Source of the DNA: Hericium rajendrae
Lineage: Eukaryota > Basidiomycota > Agaricomycetes > Russulales > Hericiaceae
DNA: 64,000 nucleotides
Reading direction: 5' to 3'
Assembly (NCBI GenBank): GCA_033439255.1
Contig: CM065886.1
Location: 806,001 to 870,000, forward strand
Shown one piece after another: positions 54,408-64,000 of the stretch. The notes beneath the pieces are model-generated. The model saw only the letters and a list, made by a program, of their open reading frames with translations, was not told where the DNA came from and made no database searches. The position numbers were made by a program, and so were the translations under genes. How positions within the stretch are numbered: position 1 is the stretch's first letter; every line of letters begins with the position of its first letter.

Positions 54408-57400
54408 ACGGGAAGGCGGGCTGACATAAGCGCCACCAACAATGCCGCGCCTCGTAAGATGGGCGCGAGGCGTTTGTCGTAGTCGGCGCAGTGCGCGGTG
54501 TGCGTCGTGTCGTGTGTGTACAGTAGCACATAATACGAATGTTGTTGTTTTTTTTGGCATGGATTGTTTGCGGCGTCGTCGCGGCGACAGGGGTCCCCCC
54601 TGGACCCCGTTGGGGCGTTCCCCCCAAACCCCCCCGTGCTGCACGCAGCTCAGGTTTTCATGACTCAATGTTATTTACTAATAATACAAACTATGTTTAC
54701 ATCGTGCTCCGCACGCTTATCGAACACCGTACGACTGAATTCGCTTCGCCTTCTTTTGCCGCTCGAGTGTGCCGAGTACCCGGTTTTCATGCCGAGATGG
54801 CCCCAGGAGTAGTGGAGGTGACATCGAGATCCTCCCCTCACTTTGTGCAACGTGAACTTCGAATGGCATAGGTTTGCTGTCGTCTTGATCTCGCAAGCTG
54901 TCGCTCCGGTAGTACTCGGCATCAAAGTCTGACTGACCAGCTGACTGGCACATCTTGATGGCATCGCGAAGCATGTCCTCGGCCTTCTGGATCATAGACA
55001 GACCGGTCGCAAGAATAGCCTGTTGCCGCGATGTATGGCCGCTTTCGTTACGTTCCTGGGCGCTTTTGATGATGCCGAGATCCTGCAGGAACATTGGGCC
55101 CGGAGTTGAACCTTCAGAATCAGACACAGCTTCTGCTTCACGCGAGAGGTCCAGTAAGATATCTATTGATTCTCGGGCATCTTCAAATGCAAAGTCGTCG
55201 TCTAAGGGCAGTCCATAACCTTCAATGAGCGATGTGTCGGGATCGCCACGGCAAAGAACTTTGTCATCATCCTCATTGACGGCACAGATAGCATCGGCAA
55301 GCCATTGTTCCAGGTCATCAAAATTTTTCACGACGTTGTGCGCTTCTGTCGGTTATAATTAGCGCACCAATGGTGGACATCAAATTTTAATTACCTTCGT
55401 TGCTAGATGACGTCGGGCGCAACTGCGTCGGGTGCAACTGCCTCATTTCCTGTCGAAAATCATTCATCTGCCCCCTTTGTGCTTTCTCGCAGAAGAAGCT
55501 GGGAAGAATCTCGGTGAGCAGGGTAAGGACCCATATGTCCAGCCGAGGGCGCCGCCCGCCTCTCTCGAACATAGCAAAGAGCGGCCCTTTGATGAGATGA
55601 TTGAAATACTCTACGTGATTTGTCGTGCACGCGACCTTCTCCAGGGGTATGCCGAGCTTCTCGGCAGCTTCAACAGCGCCGGCAGGTGACCACGCTTTCC
55701 AGAACGCCGGCTCCTTGAGATAACCTCGGAAATAAGCCAAGTAAGTCATCCCAGCTCGAGCTCGCTTCTTCGAGATCTCATCCGGCTGTAGCTCGAGTGC
55801 CTGGTAACATGCAAGAATGTCATTGAACGCCGTGGTTGCTTCCGCGTGTGTCTTCACATCCTTCAGAAGCTGCATCGAGAATTGTGCCAGATCAGATCTA
55901 GTTGTTTTGCGTGCCTCGCCTACGGGAACTGACTGCAGGCACAATCTGAGTTTGTTGCGCCAAGCCTGCCAAATATGGAACATGCAAAGCATGAGGTGCA
56001 CACCGTTCCACGTCGTTGTCAAGGCAGCGCGCTCCCGAGAATCGTTGTCCATGTTGGCCACGCAAATGGTAAAATTGATGCCTAGCCGCTCGCATAGCCG
56101 CTCGTTGAAAAGTCCGATCAGCCGAGTGAGAAGTGCTGTGTTATAATCTCCGTGAACAGCCTTGGCAGATGGGCATGCCGTATATATGATGTGGCCGATC
56201 GGAACTCCAGAATTGTTCCGATGATCAATAGCAACAATGTTCATGAGACTGGCCCGCGCACTTGAGAAACCGAAGGTGATGTCGAAGTCAACTTGACCAT
56301 TGTGCGCGACGCTTTCGGCAAATTTTTGCTCCTCGGGATGACTGAGTATGAGCACAAACCGATCTGATTCGCCCTCGACAAATGGCTCATAGTGCAAGAC
56401 AGATTCCGAGAGAACTGCAGAAGGTGGAGCCGGCGAGTTGGATCGGAACCAAAGATCTAGATTTGACTCAGCAGCCGAGTGCTGTGGAACCCCTGTCCGA
56501 GCTGCAATCGTGCGATAGATGCTTGTCCGGTCATGTGAGGTAAGCAGATACTGATGAGATTTGTCGCCAGGTGGGTAGTTCTTTCCCCATTTGTCTTCGG
56601 CCCACTCATGGCATCGCTTCGCCAGTTGCTGTGGTGTCATGTTGTCATTTTTGATGCAAGCGAGGGCGAAAGCACGGAGTTCAGGATGGGGGGGGATTCT
56701 AGGTGTGCCTGGCATCTCTTCTAGATTCTTGCAGTCGGCACAGTGATCGAAAATGCCTGTAATCTCGTCAATGTATTCAATTTTTTGTCCTAATCTTGAA
56801 TTAGTAACAAAGCAATCCCCTATTTTAGGAATCCTGACCTTCGTCCGTTGCCAGATGTGTCGTTACAAGACGGACACAGAAACAGCACCCAAGGTATGGA
56901 AGCGGACGCTGGCGCTTCTTTGGTTTGCCGCTTTTTGATGGTGCCGCTTCTCCGCTGGTTGATGATCCATCGTTTGATGTAGCTTCTGACTCCGTTGATG
57001 CATTGGTGAAGTTCGATTCTGCGGGATCTTCGATGCTGCTCATGCACTGGAAAACGCGTGTCCATCGCTTGTAGACAAAGGGCTTCTCGCCAATGCCTCG
57101 AGATCCACTCTTCGCGATAACAAGCTTCGAGTTTGCCGACCGATGAATCTCGTCCGGCATATAGAGGCCTAATTGGCCGAAAAGCGTGAACGCATGAACT
57201 GATTCCGAGGATTCGGTCATTAGGTAATTGCATACAGTCTGGTAGCTACTTACCTTGCGATGGCTTGGCCTGGAAGAATGATTGGCCTTCATAGCCGACC
57301 AGATCGAGGTGATGCTGAAATGCTTCTTTCGAGGCCGGCGTGAGCTTGAGCCCGTTGAGTGGTTTATTCAATGTTCGGGCAGTGTTCGAATTTGGTGCTT

Positions 57401-57632
57401 TTCTTGCAGGAGGTGGTGGTGCTCTTGCAGGAGGAGGCTTAGCAGTACTTTTAGAGGGTGCAAAATAATCTTGAATTGTAGCCATGGTATGTTACGATTA
57501 AAAACTACGAGAGGAGGAGGATACAGGGTCAAGGGTAACGACGACGAGGAGCGCGTCGCGCGGTGCGCGGTGACGCGTTCTAATCACGTGGCCCCGCCGC
57601 TTACATCATATGTTGGCGCCAGTTTGAATTTC
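54408..57632 (-). mobile_element. Inverted, end-trimmed MULE copy M2
   Basis: The mirror image of M1 without the Gypsy insertion, 3,225 bp. Its inner end starts ACGGGAAGGCGGGC, lacking the outermost 31 nt of the terminal repeat. Its outer end stops at AATTTC(CT), lacking essentially the whole 40-bp repeat, and runs directly into the right-hand target copy. The transposase gene is intact. With trimmed ends it should not be able to transpose by itself, though its product could act on other copies. Confidence 0.88.
54717..57485 (-). CDS. MULE-like transposase, intact copy (M2)
   Basis: Four exons: 57485-57254, 57198-56839, 56789-55395 and 55345-54717, giving 871 residues without a stop. N-terminus MATIQDYFAPSKS is Pro/Lys-rich. 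KPFVYKRWTRVFQC and the segment YLGCCFCVRLVTT...ITGIFDHCADC match the N-terminal pattern of Agaricomycete MULE-type transposases. NLDLWFRSNSPAP is followed by the catalytic core: VDFDITFGFSSARA (first Asp), VAIDHRNNSGVPIGHIIYTA, GDYNTALLTRL, NMDNDSRERAAL (second Asp), LMLCMFHIWQAW (C/H motif) and, further on, a NHVEYFNHL region. The acidic tail has a DAEYYRSDS segment. Three introns of 49-55 nt. Family assignment is by motif pattern, and catalytic residues are inferred. Confidence 0.82.
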
Positions 57633-57641
57633 CTCCCCCTG
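57633..57641. repeat. Right 9-bp target-site duplication (CTCCCCCTG)
   Basis: Pair of 33221-33229, directly after the trimmed M2 end. Confidence 0.85.
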
Positions 57642-58520
57642 TGCAGGCGCACCCTATGGGACATCCATCCTACTGAACGCACCGTCTGCTGTCATATGCG
57701 GCAATGACCTATTTGACTCTAACGCCGCAAGTGTGCGACAGCGTCCGCCTCCATCGTCCACCTCAACATTCCCTCGCTCCCGTTATGTACGACCTAGACG
57801 ACCCCGCCAATGATGCCGCGATAGCCTCCTGCATTATCAACTTCAATGCTCCAGCCCCCATGACATTCAGCTTCGGTGGCATCCCGCCTTCGTTTATTCA
57901 TATCGTAGCCAGACCCGCGATATCAGTGCGGCCCTCATGTCTGGCACTGCTTCTGGATTTACGGAGCCCACAGACACCACGACACTGCTCTTCAGTGCTC
58001 TCACATCTAATGCACAGGTCACCGGTGCTCCCTGTGCCGCCATCTTATCAGGTGCCTTCCATGGCATTAGAGACTTTTCGCAACCGACCGACTCGGACTC
58101 GGACTCGACTAGTGGAGTGCCGAGTCCGACTGAGATGCAGCTGTAAACTGGCGTAGATGGCAGGGTGGAGCGACTTATGGAGCCTGTGGCTCGACTGGTT
58201 GGGTTCGAGTCGGAGGGTTGCGAAAAGTCTCTATTACCACCTCCGTGACTGACTCATTTCCCATCACCTCCCTTGTCCACCAGTACTGCCTCCCCCACTG
58301 CGAACACCGCATCTGGATCCAGCGCCGCGACTGCCGGCACGTCTTGGCACACTACCGCGCCCGTCACCGCGACCGTCATAGTCTGTGCTGGCGGTGCCTT
58401 CGACGCCTCCGCTACGTATCACGCCCCCGGCTCTGCTTCTGCGTCTGTGTCCTCTGCACCGGCAGGCTTCACACTACCTTTGCAACTGTGGTGTTGGATA
58501 TAACCTGTGCAGCTGCTACA
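57642..58520 (+). pseudogene. Secreted-protein paralogue, broken by the MULE composite
   Basis: Continues the fragment at 33182-33229: CAGAPYGTSILLNAPSA corresponds to NAGVPSGTTILLNAPSA of the gene at 28613. Later pieces in shifting frames match (SGTASGFTEPT for SASGSVEPT; TASGSSAATAG for NAASGSSAVTA; APGSASASVSSAPA). There are many indels and stops. It has no signal-peptide exon, since the duplicated block begins within exon 2. Confidence 0.75.
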
Positions 58521-59081
58521 TCTGAAATGACTACTAACTATTGCTGCAGCAGCAGCAGTGACGTCCGCATTGCCCTTTGGCATCATCGCCGTCGCTGCAT
58601 GGCTGCGTCTTCATCCACGGTCCCATCAGCAAAATTCGCATGCATTTCTTCCCCTGAGAATGAAAACTGCAATTGCAATCACAACGACATATCTTCAAAG
58701 CTTGGACTTAATAGTCAGTTTATTCGAGCCCGGTACCCTTTTGCCTTCATTTCTAACAGACAATGAGACAGCACTTATATTTAACGATGCCCCAGTCACT
58801 CATACTTAGTTGATTCTTTTTTTTTGAGATTTATTTGCTCTGACCCCTTCTTATATATGACTTGCTTTATCATAGATTTGTTGATGATTGTCTTCTGTCT
58901 GAGGTCAGCTACGGAGACTCTGCTGTATGTACTTTAGTACCATCGGCTATGCCGATAAATGAGTTAGAAATCTAAGACACTGCTGCGGGACCTCATTTCC
59001 ACCCCACGGCTCGTATCCGACTATCTTCGGGGATGTGCTGCCTTCGAGCAACCTATCACTAGTGCCTACTTCAATGCTTGT
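58521..59081. other. Intergenic part of the duplicated block
   Basis: Matches about 30100-30640. No gene. Confidence 0.5.
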
Positions 59082-60124
59082 CTATCCCTCCAGTGCCTCC
59101 GAATGGAACCTGGATGGACGGTACTTTTTTCTCTTCAGCTCCAAAACTGTGAAGTGTAAGGTGGTTCCTGGCTTGAGCTCGAAATGTTTTATGATTGAAT
59201 TTTCGACCTCTTTGCGGTCCCCTTCAAAAACGTAAGCCAGGTTGTCGGTATTGATCGAGCCATCTAGGACCACTTCACAATGGACAGCTTTCACTTCATG
59301 TGGCTTCCGAAAATAGAAATTTAGGAAGTCACTGAAAAGCTATACCAAACCAAGGTGCCAAAGTTACTGATACGACACAACTAAGCATCGACCATTGGAC
59401 GTACCTGTTGCGTCGCACATAACTCCCATGGTACAGTCATGACATGCTTATCGGTGAGTTTAAATCTGATAGGCAACGATTTTGCGTCCTGGTCACCTTC
59501 CCAGAGATATCCCAGCCGTTGTGGCAGATTCTTGACACAGCGGTGGATCTCCATGACGAGCGCACGCTGCTCGCGCACGGCGACCTGCACAGATTCGAGC
59601 TGATCTCCCGTGCGATCGACCTGATTCGAGATGCGATCCAAGCGATCTCTGCATGGCACGGTAAATTTTCCAATCAACGAGGTGACGGGGAGTACTGACC
59701 CTTGGGCAAGCGTGAGTAGCGTATTGATCGCCTTGATCTGCTCCGAGAGCCGCAGACGCAGCGCGACGACCTCGTCGTTCCTAACCAGCATCCATCCGAC
59801 CCTACGCCACAAATTACTCGTCGTCGAGCTGCGGAAGGCTGCGACCCGCTCATTCGCCTGCACTAGGAGACGTAGGCAGACATGCACGGCGTGGTACAAC
59901 CCATTCTCGACGGACTGGGACAATCGATCCGGGCCTTGGACAGACAGCGTATGCTGCACGCTCGCAACGGTGTACACGAGCGAGTCGAGTTCGGCGAGGA
60001 GGTCGCGGTACTCGGCCGCTGTGCCCTTGGTGTCGCAGAGCGCAGTGCGGATGGTATTCGCGATCTGGAGGAGCGAAATGATGTCTCCTAGCGAGCCGAA
60101 TGTGAAGGCGACTACGGCGGTCAT
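59082..60124 (-). CDS. Family-U protein (copy C)
   Basis: Exons 60124-59405 and 59339-59082 with intron 59404-59340. It is almost identical to copy B over the first exon (for example FTFGSLGDIISLLQIANTI, DLLAELDSLVYTVAS, REQRALVMEIHRCVKNLPQR) with a few substitutions. Exon 2 carries VKAVHCEVVLDGSINTDN and LKPGTTLHFTVLELKRKK, then ends PSRFHSEALEG. Copy B is shifted by one base after ELKRK and has a longer tail, so one of the two has lost the original C-terminus. Function as for copy B: unknown. Confidence 0.6.
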
Positions 60125-60647
60125 GGTGGGAGGATCGTGGGTCGCTGATAATCATGGATCTACAAGGTATTATTGTTATCCTGACCTCCACGGTGCAGCC
60201 TCATGGCGTGCACAGGTGCACAGCCTAGTGCTTCTGTCCCTTCCAGGGGTATTGTTGAAGCACTGAAAGTAGGTAGTGAGCATCCGCGAGAGATTTCCTG
60301 TGCTCATCGGGAAAAACGTCGCTCGTTCACGATTAATAGCTCGGAAAGATTAGATGTAAAATGATTTCAGAGCAAGTGATATGAAAACTATTGAAGCTCC
60401 CTAATCAACTATTGAAGCTCATCTTCAGAGCAGCATATGAGAAAGTTGGATCGGAGTTGAAGCATGTTGAAGCATCGCTGAGCGCAGAGGTGCCAAATCT
60501 CGATCGACCTTGGCGCTGAGCTGAGAATGATTTCAGGTGATACGCAACAATACGATGGAACAAGATAGAACTCAAACCATGTGCCGCGAGGGGAAGATCG
60601 TGGTGGTCATGAAGAGGTGGACTGAGACAACGTTTGAGTGACTAGGC
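60125..60647. other. Intergenic region, no gene seen
   Basis: Homology to copy 1 fades at about 60270. A short direct repeat (AACTATTGAAGCTC) occurs at about 60388 and 60408. Confidence 0.4.
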
Positions 60648-60815
60648 TGGCAACCTTGCCGTAGCAAGGGTGTCTAAGGTCGCGAACGGTCGACCGTCTC
60701 TGACCGTTCGACCGTTCCGTTTGGCTGCGCGTGGCAACCTTGCCGTAGCAAGGGTGTCTAAGGTCGCGAACGGTCGACCGTCTCTGACCGTTCGACCGTT
60801 CCGTTTGGCTGCGCG
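60648..60815. repeat. Two 84-bp tandem units containing palindromes
   Basis: Units 60648-60731 and 60732-60815 are identical or nearly so. Each contains AACGGTCGACCGT and GACCGTTCGACCGTT, which are near-complements and could form a hairpin around CTCT. Confidence 0.85.
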
Positions 60816-61489
60816 AAAACGCAAAACGATCCCGTTTTCTTTGTCAGCTTTTTTTGCGTCATGCATCACGTGACCGGCGGACCGCGGGGGGCCGACGCGA
60901 ATTTCTCGCTAAGTCGAAAGGGGCGTCATCGCCGTCGTCGACGGCGGCGCGCGGGCGCGCGGGCACACGGGCGGACAGCGAGCGGCATGGATTCATTAGA
61001 GACGTAGGTAAGGTACATGCAGGCAAAAAATCAGGCGAAAGCGCCGACGGCAACAACGGCGGGAGCCGATTTTGGGCGCGAACGGGCCCCCCCGGCGGGC
61101 GGGGTCGTCCCCGACGTCCGCGCGGCGGCAGCGGCGGCGGCGGAATTAGTGGAGCCATGGCGGCGGCGGGTCGTGCACGCCGCCGGGCACTGCAGAGTAG
61201 GGTAGAGTAAGCAGTGAATAGCAAGAAAGTAAAGTGAATCGAGGAAATAACATGCACGACGCACGCGCGCAAACGTGAACGGCGCGGCGCTGGAGGACGA
61301 GGCCTCCAAGGCGCCCGGGATTGAAAATAAGGTAAAGAGACCGAGAGGGATGTGAACGAAAAGAAAAGAGGTGAAAATGAGATGGACGTCGCGCTCCAAG
61401 GTGCATGCGCACGCATGCGGACGTGAATGCAAACGGCGCGCGAGACGATGACGGGCGCGAGCGCGAGCGCGGCTCGAGACGACGGCAGC
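60816..61489. other. GC-rich 3' flank, no gene seen
   Basis: Open frames on both strands reflect GC-rich composition. No motif. It lies 3' of the - strand gene ending at 61490. Confidence 0.45.
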
Positions 61490-64000
61490 CTATGCACCAG
61501 CGGCGGCACGCAGCATGAGGCCGCTGGGCCCGGCATGCTCCTCGTCCGAGAGCATCTGTATGTAGAGACACTCTTTGCCTTCGTAGTGGCGGACCATGTC
61601 CTGCGGCAGCTTCGCGGGCGCCGGCGTCGTCTTGAGGTGCACGTACAACGGAAAGAGGACATCGCCGTTGTCGAGGACGAACATCCTGCCCTTGATAAAC
61701 TCGCCAAATGCGTCCGATTCGAGCGTCGGCGCCGGTGCATGTGCCAGCTCGAGCACCGTCGTCTCGTAGAAGTTCTTGACGGCTGCGAGGAACGGCATCA
61801 CATGGAACTCCTTGCCGTCCACGAATATGCCCTCCGGCTGTGGCCAGGGCGGCGGCTTGTCGAGCACCTTGTTGTCCATGCGCGAGGGCGCGCCGTCCGA
61901 GCAGCAGCTGCGTCGGTGGTTCCCGACGCCGCCGACGCCGCCGCCATACTTCGTGACTTTGCACCGCTGGCACGTCTGCGGCTTGCGCTATCGATGTGTC
62001 AGAAAATTGTCAGTTCCGCGCGGGCAGACAATGTAACCCGCACTCACCCCCTTGGCAGTCCCTTCGCTCGAGACGAGCCCGGGGACTGCGTGACATTCCC
62101 TCCGCCAGAACGTCTCGTCGCCGTCATTATCTGCGACAAATGCAGGTCAGTAACAGGTCAGGAACAAGTAGAAGAAGTCAAAGCTTACTTTCGTATTTGT
62201 TGTTCTTCACGCGGTCGATGATGATCTTCTCAATCTTCGTGATCATGCGCACCAAGGCGCGCGGGTGCTTTTCGACTGGCGGCTCGGGGATCTTCGCCTC
62301 TGTGTAGTCCAGCGCCAGCTGAGCATTGTATATCGGAGTCGCCGCCGCCCATCCGCGCGTCGTCATCGAGAAACTCGCCCACTGGTGCTGGGCGCGCAGC
62401 TTCATGAAAGTGAAGAACTCGAGGCCCCAGTCAATCTCCATAGCACGCACATCGATGTGGGTCATGATGGACCAGATGTGCTGCGAGCGCGACAGCCCAC
62501 GCGGCCCATGTTGCGGGACGGGCAAGCGAGTTCTGAGTGCGGCCGCGCGTGCCTCAACCGTCGACGTGCCCGTGGCTGGTGTGTCGATGGACGTGCTGGG
62601 CGCGATGGCGCCGGGTGCGATGGCATCCGGTTGTGGTGCGGACGCGGCGGGGTTGGCAGACGGAGCGCCAGTGCTGCTTCTGGTTTTAGCTGCGACATTG
62701 GCAGCCTTTGCAGACGCGATCGCGTCATTGGCGGATGGAGCGCTCGTCGGCGTTGTCGAAGGCAGTGGGTGGCCGACCACCGGGGCTGCCTTGGCCGACG
62801 TTGAAGTTGGCTTGCGCGGTTGAAAGATGGCGTGGAGAGGACGGGTGCCCTGCGCAACAGCCGTGCCGGGTATAGAGATACTGGGAACCTGTAGATACCG
62901 ACAACGCAGAGTGATGTCAGCATTTGACAGAAGCACAAGGATGTACAACTTACCAGGGTCACTGCGCTGCTCTCGAGCGCGGCTGTGCATGTCTCTCTCC
63001 CCGCCGCTGATTTCTGTTTCTTGGTGTGGACAGAGCCGCTGCTCTCAGCGTCCACGGCCGTGGCCTTGCGCTTGCGGCTTGAGGCAGTCCGTGCGGCAGA
63101 GACAGGCGGCGGCGGCATGGGTGCGCCCTGACGGCCTTCAGGCTCGTTCTCGTCACCTTGTGTCAAGTCCTGGGGCCAGAGCAGAAATGTTAGCACAACA
63201 ACGGAGGATGAACAAGGCTGGCCACACACCACGAATAATTCGTCATGCAGTGGCGGCCCAACCACTCTAGCATCATGCTCCGCCTCCTCCTGCCCATGAT
63301 TGACCGTCGCCGCCGTGTTCGAGCTTGTGAGCGGCGCGATGAGCTGAGGGTCCGGCTCGATGAGCTGCGGATCCAGGTCTATCGTCGTCGCCGCGACTGG
63401 TGCCGCTGCTGATGCGTGTGCTCTGGGAGGTCGAGCGCCAAGCGCGATGGCACGCGCTGTCGTGGTTGTCATGGGGCGACGTGAGGCGGTGGACTCCGAT
63501 AGCGCCGGAGTTGCAGTACTCGCATGTGTTGCGAGAGCGCCAGATGCTGTCCGCGCCGTTGCACGTGGATCCGAGTCGGGGATGACGAAGAGCGACGGAT
63601 CGATACCCATCTCCTCGCTCACCTGCTCAAATGTAAGTTCGGTCTCCTCTGCGCATTGCAGGAGTTCTTCCTCCTCTGAAACCGGCTCCTCCTCCTCCTT
63701 GAGGCGAATCAGGCCACCGAAAGTCTCTGCATCGATGGATCGGATGAGACCAAAGGTCTCGCCACTGTTGACGATCTTCATTTCGGGGCGTGGCTGGTAA
63801 TCATGCCCGGCGCCGTTGTAGAACGTCCGATTGGCCTCGATGGCCGAGTTCCATAGGCTGGCACCACGGCTTGCCAGTCGGATGTGGTGGGAACCGAAGG
63901 TCGATTGGGCGACGAATGGCGGTGGGTCTGCGCGTGAAGACCCAATGCGAATGTTGCGACGGAGAACGAAGTCATGCCCCAGGGCGACGAAAGTCTCGAG
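61490..64000 (-). CDS. Uncharacterised protein with a C2HC-type motif, 5' end outside the window
   Basis: The reading frame is open to the window edge (VALGHDFVLRRNIRIGSS...WNSAIEANRTFYNGAGHDYQPRPEM), so ATG at 63781 is probably internal. Introns: about 63230-63171, 62953-62889, 62188-62131 and 62047-61988. The middle is Ala/Pro/Ser-rich and disordered with a basic SRKRKATA segment and TKKQK, a plausible nuclear signal. Then MTHIDVRAMEIDWGLEFFTFMKL is a globular region. A likely zinc motif follows, CQRCKV...GNHRRSCCSDG (C-X2-C, then H and C). The end has PPPWPQPEGIFVDGKEFHVMPFLAAV and YIQMLSDEE. From memory, PPWPQPxGIF...F...FL segments after such a motif recur in uncharacterised Agaricomycete proteins. 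Function unknown; DNA or RNA binding is possible. Confidence 0.6.

Larger units (their letters stand above)
57642..60270. repeat. Segmental duplication, copy 2 (right part)
   Basis: Same order and orientation as 28791-31850, interrupted at its left by the 24.4-kb mobile-element nest. Divergence is greater over the secreted gene than over family U. Confidence 0.75.

Noticed and set aside
54061-54720. Frames of 60-110 codons across the palindrome centre
   Set aside because: They occur as mirror pairs and cover non-coding MULE ends. No protein motif.
33230-57632. Starship-type giant element
   Set aside because: No tyrosine recombinase (DUF3435-type) gene. The size comes from nested Gypsy and hAT insertions in a MULE with its own terminal repeats.
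1-64000. CRISPR array, rRNA genes, bacterial operons
   Set aside because: None seen. Spliced genes and eukaryotic elements throughout.

Overview
The window is nuclear DNA of a filamentous basidiomycete fungus, most likely an Agaricomycete. Genes are split by many 47-65 nt GT-AG introns. The gene content fits this: a KDM3-like JmjC protein, a WD40 protein, a serine hydroxymethyltransferase, a type-B carboxylesterase-like protein, low-complexity secreted proteins, chromodomain Ty3/Gypsy elements, and MULE and hAT DNA transposons. There are no operons, ribosome binding sites, CRISPR arrays or rRNA genes. I assign no species.

Layout. (1) 0.3-1.5 kb: a non-autonomous hAT-like element carrying decayed short-chain dehydrogenase sequence. 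(2) 1.9-12.9 kb: three multi-exon genes in a row on the + strand: JmjC demethylase-like, a long low-complexity protein, and a WD40 protein with a membrane segment. (3) 13-22.5 kb: a decayed, gene-poor stretch with a 184-bp tandem repeat, a frameshifted Ser-rich gene, a small acidic gene, a pseudogene of the family found again at 31 and 60 kb, and a MITE-like element. (4) 22.6-28 kb: a carboxylesterase-like gene whose catalytic serine is replaced, then SHMT on the - strand with a 961-nt first intron. (5) 28.6-31.85 kb: a secreted Ser/Ala-rich protein gene and a family-U gene (SFGD-type N-terminus, ubiquitin-like-type C-terminus). This block is duplicated at 33.18-60.27 kb. (6) 32.6-33.3 kb: a truncated alpha/beta-hydrolase gene fused in frame to the second copy of that block. 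(7) 33.23-57.63 kb: a 24.4-kb nest of mobile elements inserted in the second copy. (8) 60.3-64 kb: an 84-bp palindromic tandem repeat and a partial gene on the - strand that leaves the window.

The nest resolves to base level. A MULE (M1, 40-bp terminal inverted repeats, 9-bp target duplication CTCCCCCTG) entered the secreted-protein copy. An inverted, end-trimmed second MULE (M2) sits directly at M1's 3' terminus, between M1 and the right-hand target duplication, making a 3.2-kb-arm palindrome. M1's transposase gene is split by Gypsy element G2 (+ strand, 5-bp duplication CAAGG). G2's 5' LTR is split by Gypsy element G1 (- strand, 5-bp duplication CCTCC). G2's gag is split by a decayed hAT element. 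The only transposase gene that reads through undamaged is that of M2. Both Gypsy copies carry one single-base pol frameshift each, at different places, and both keep a canonical -1 slippery heptamer just before the gag stop.

The housekeeping genes (SHMT, JmjC, WD40) look ordinary. The unusual content is the order and mechanism of rearrangement between 28 and 60 kb and the gene fragments moved by transposons or duplication.
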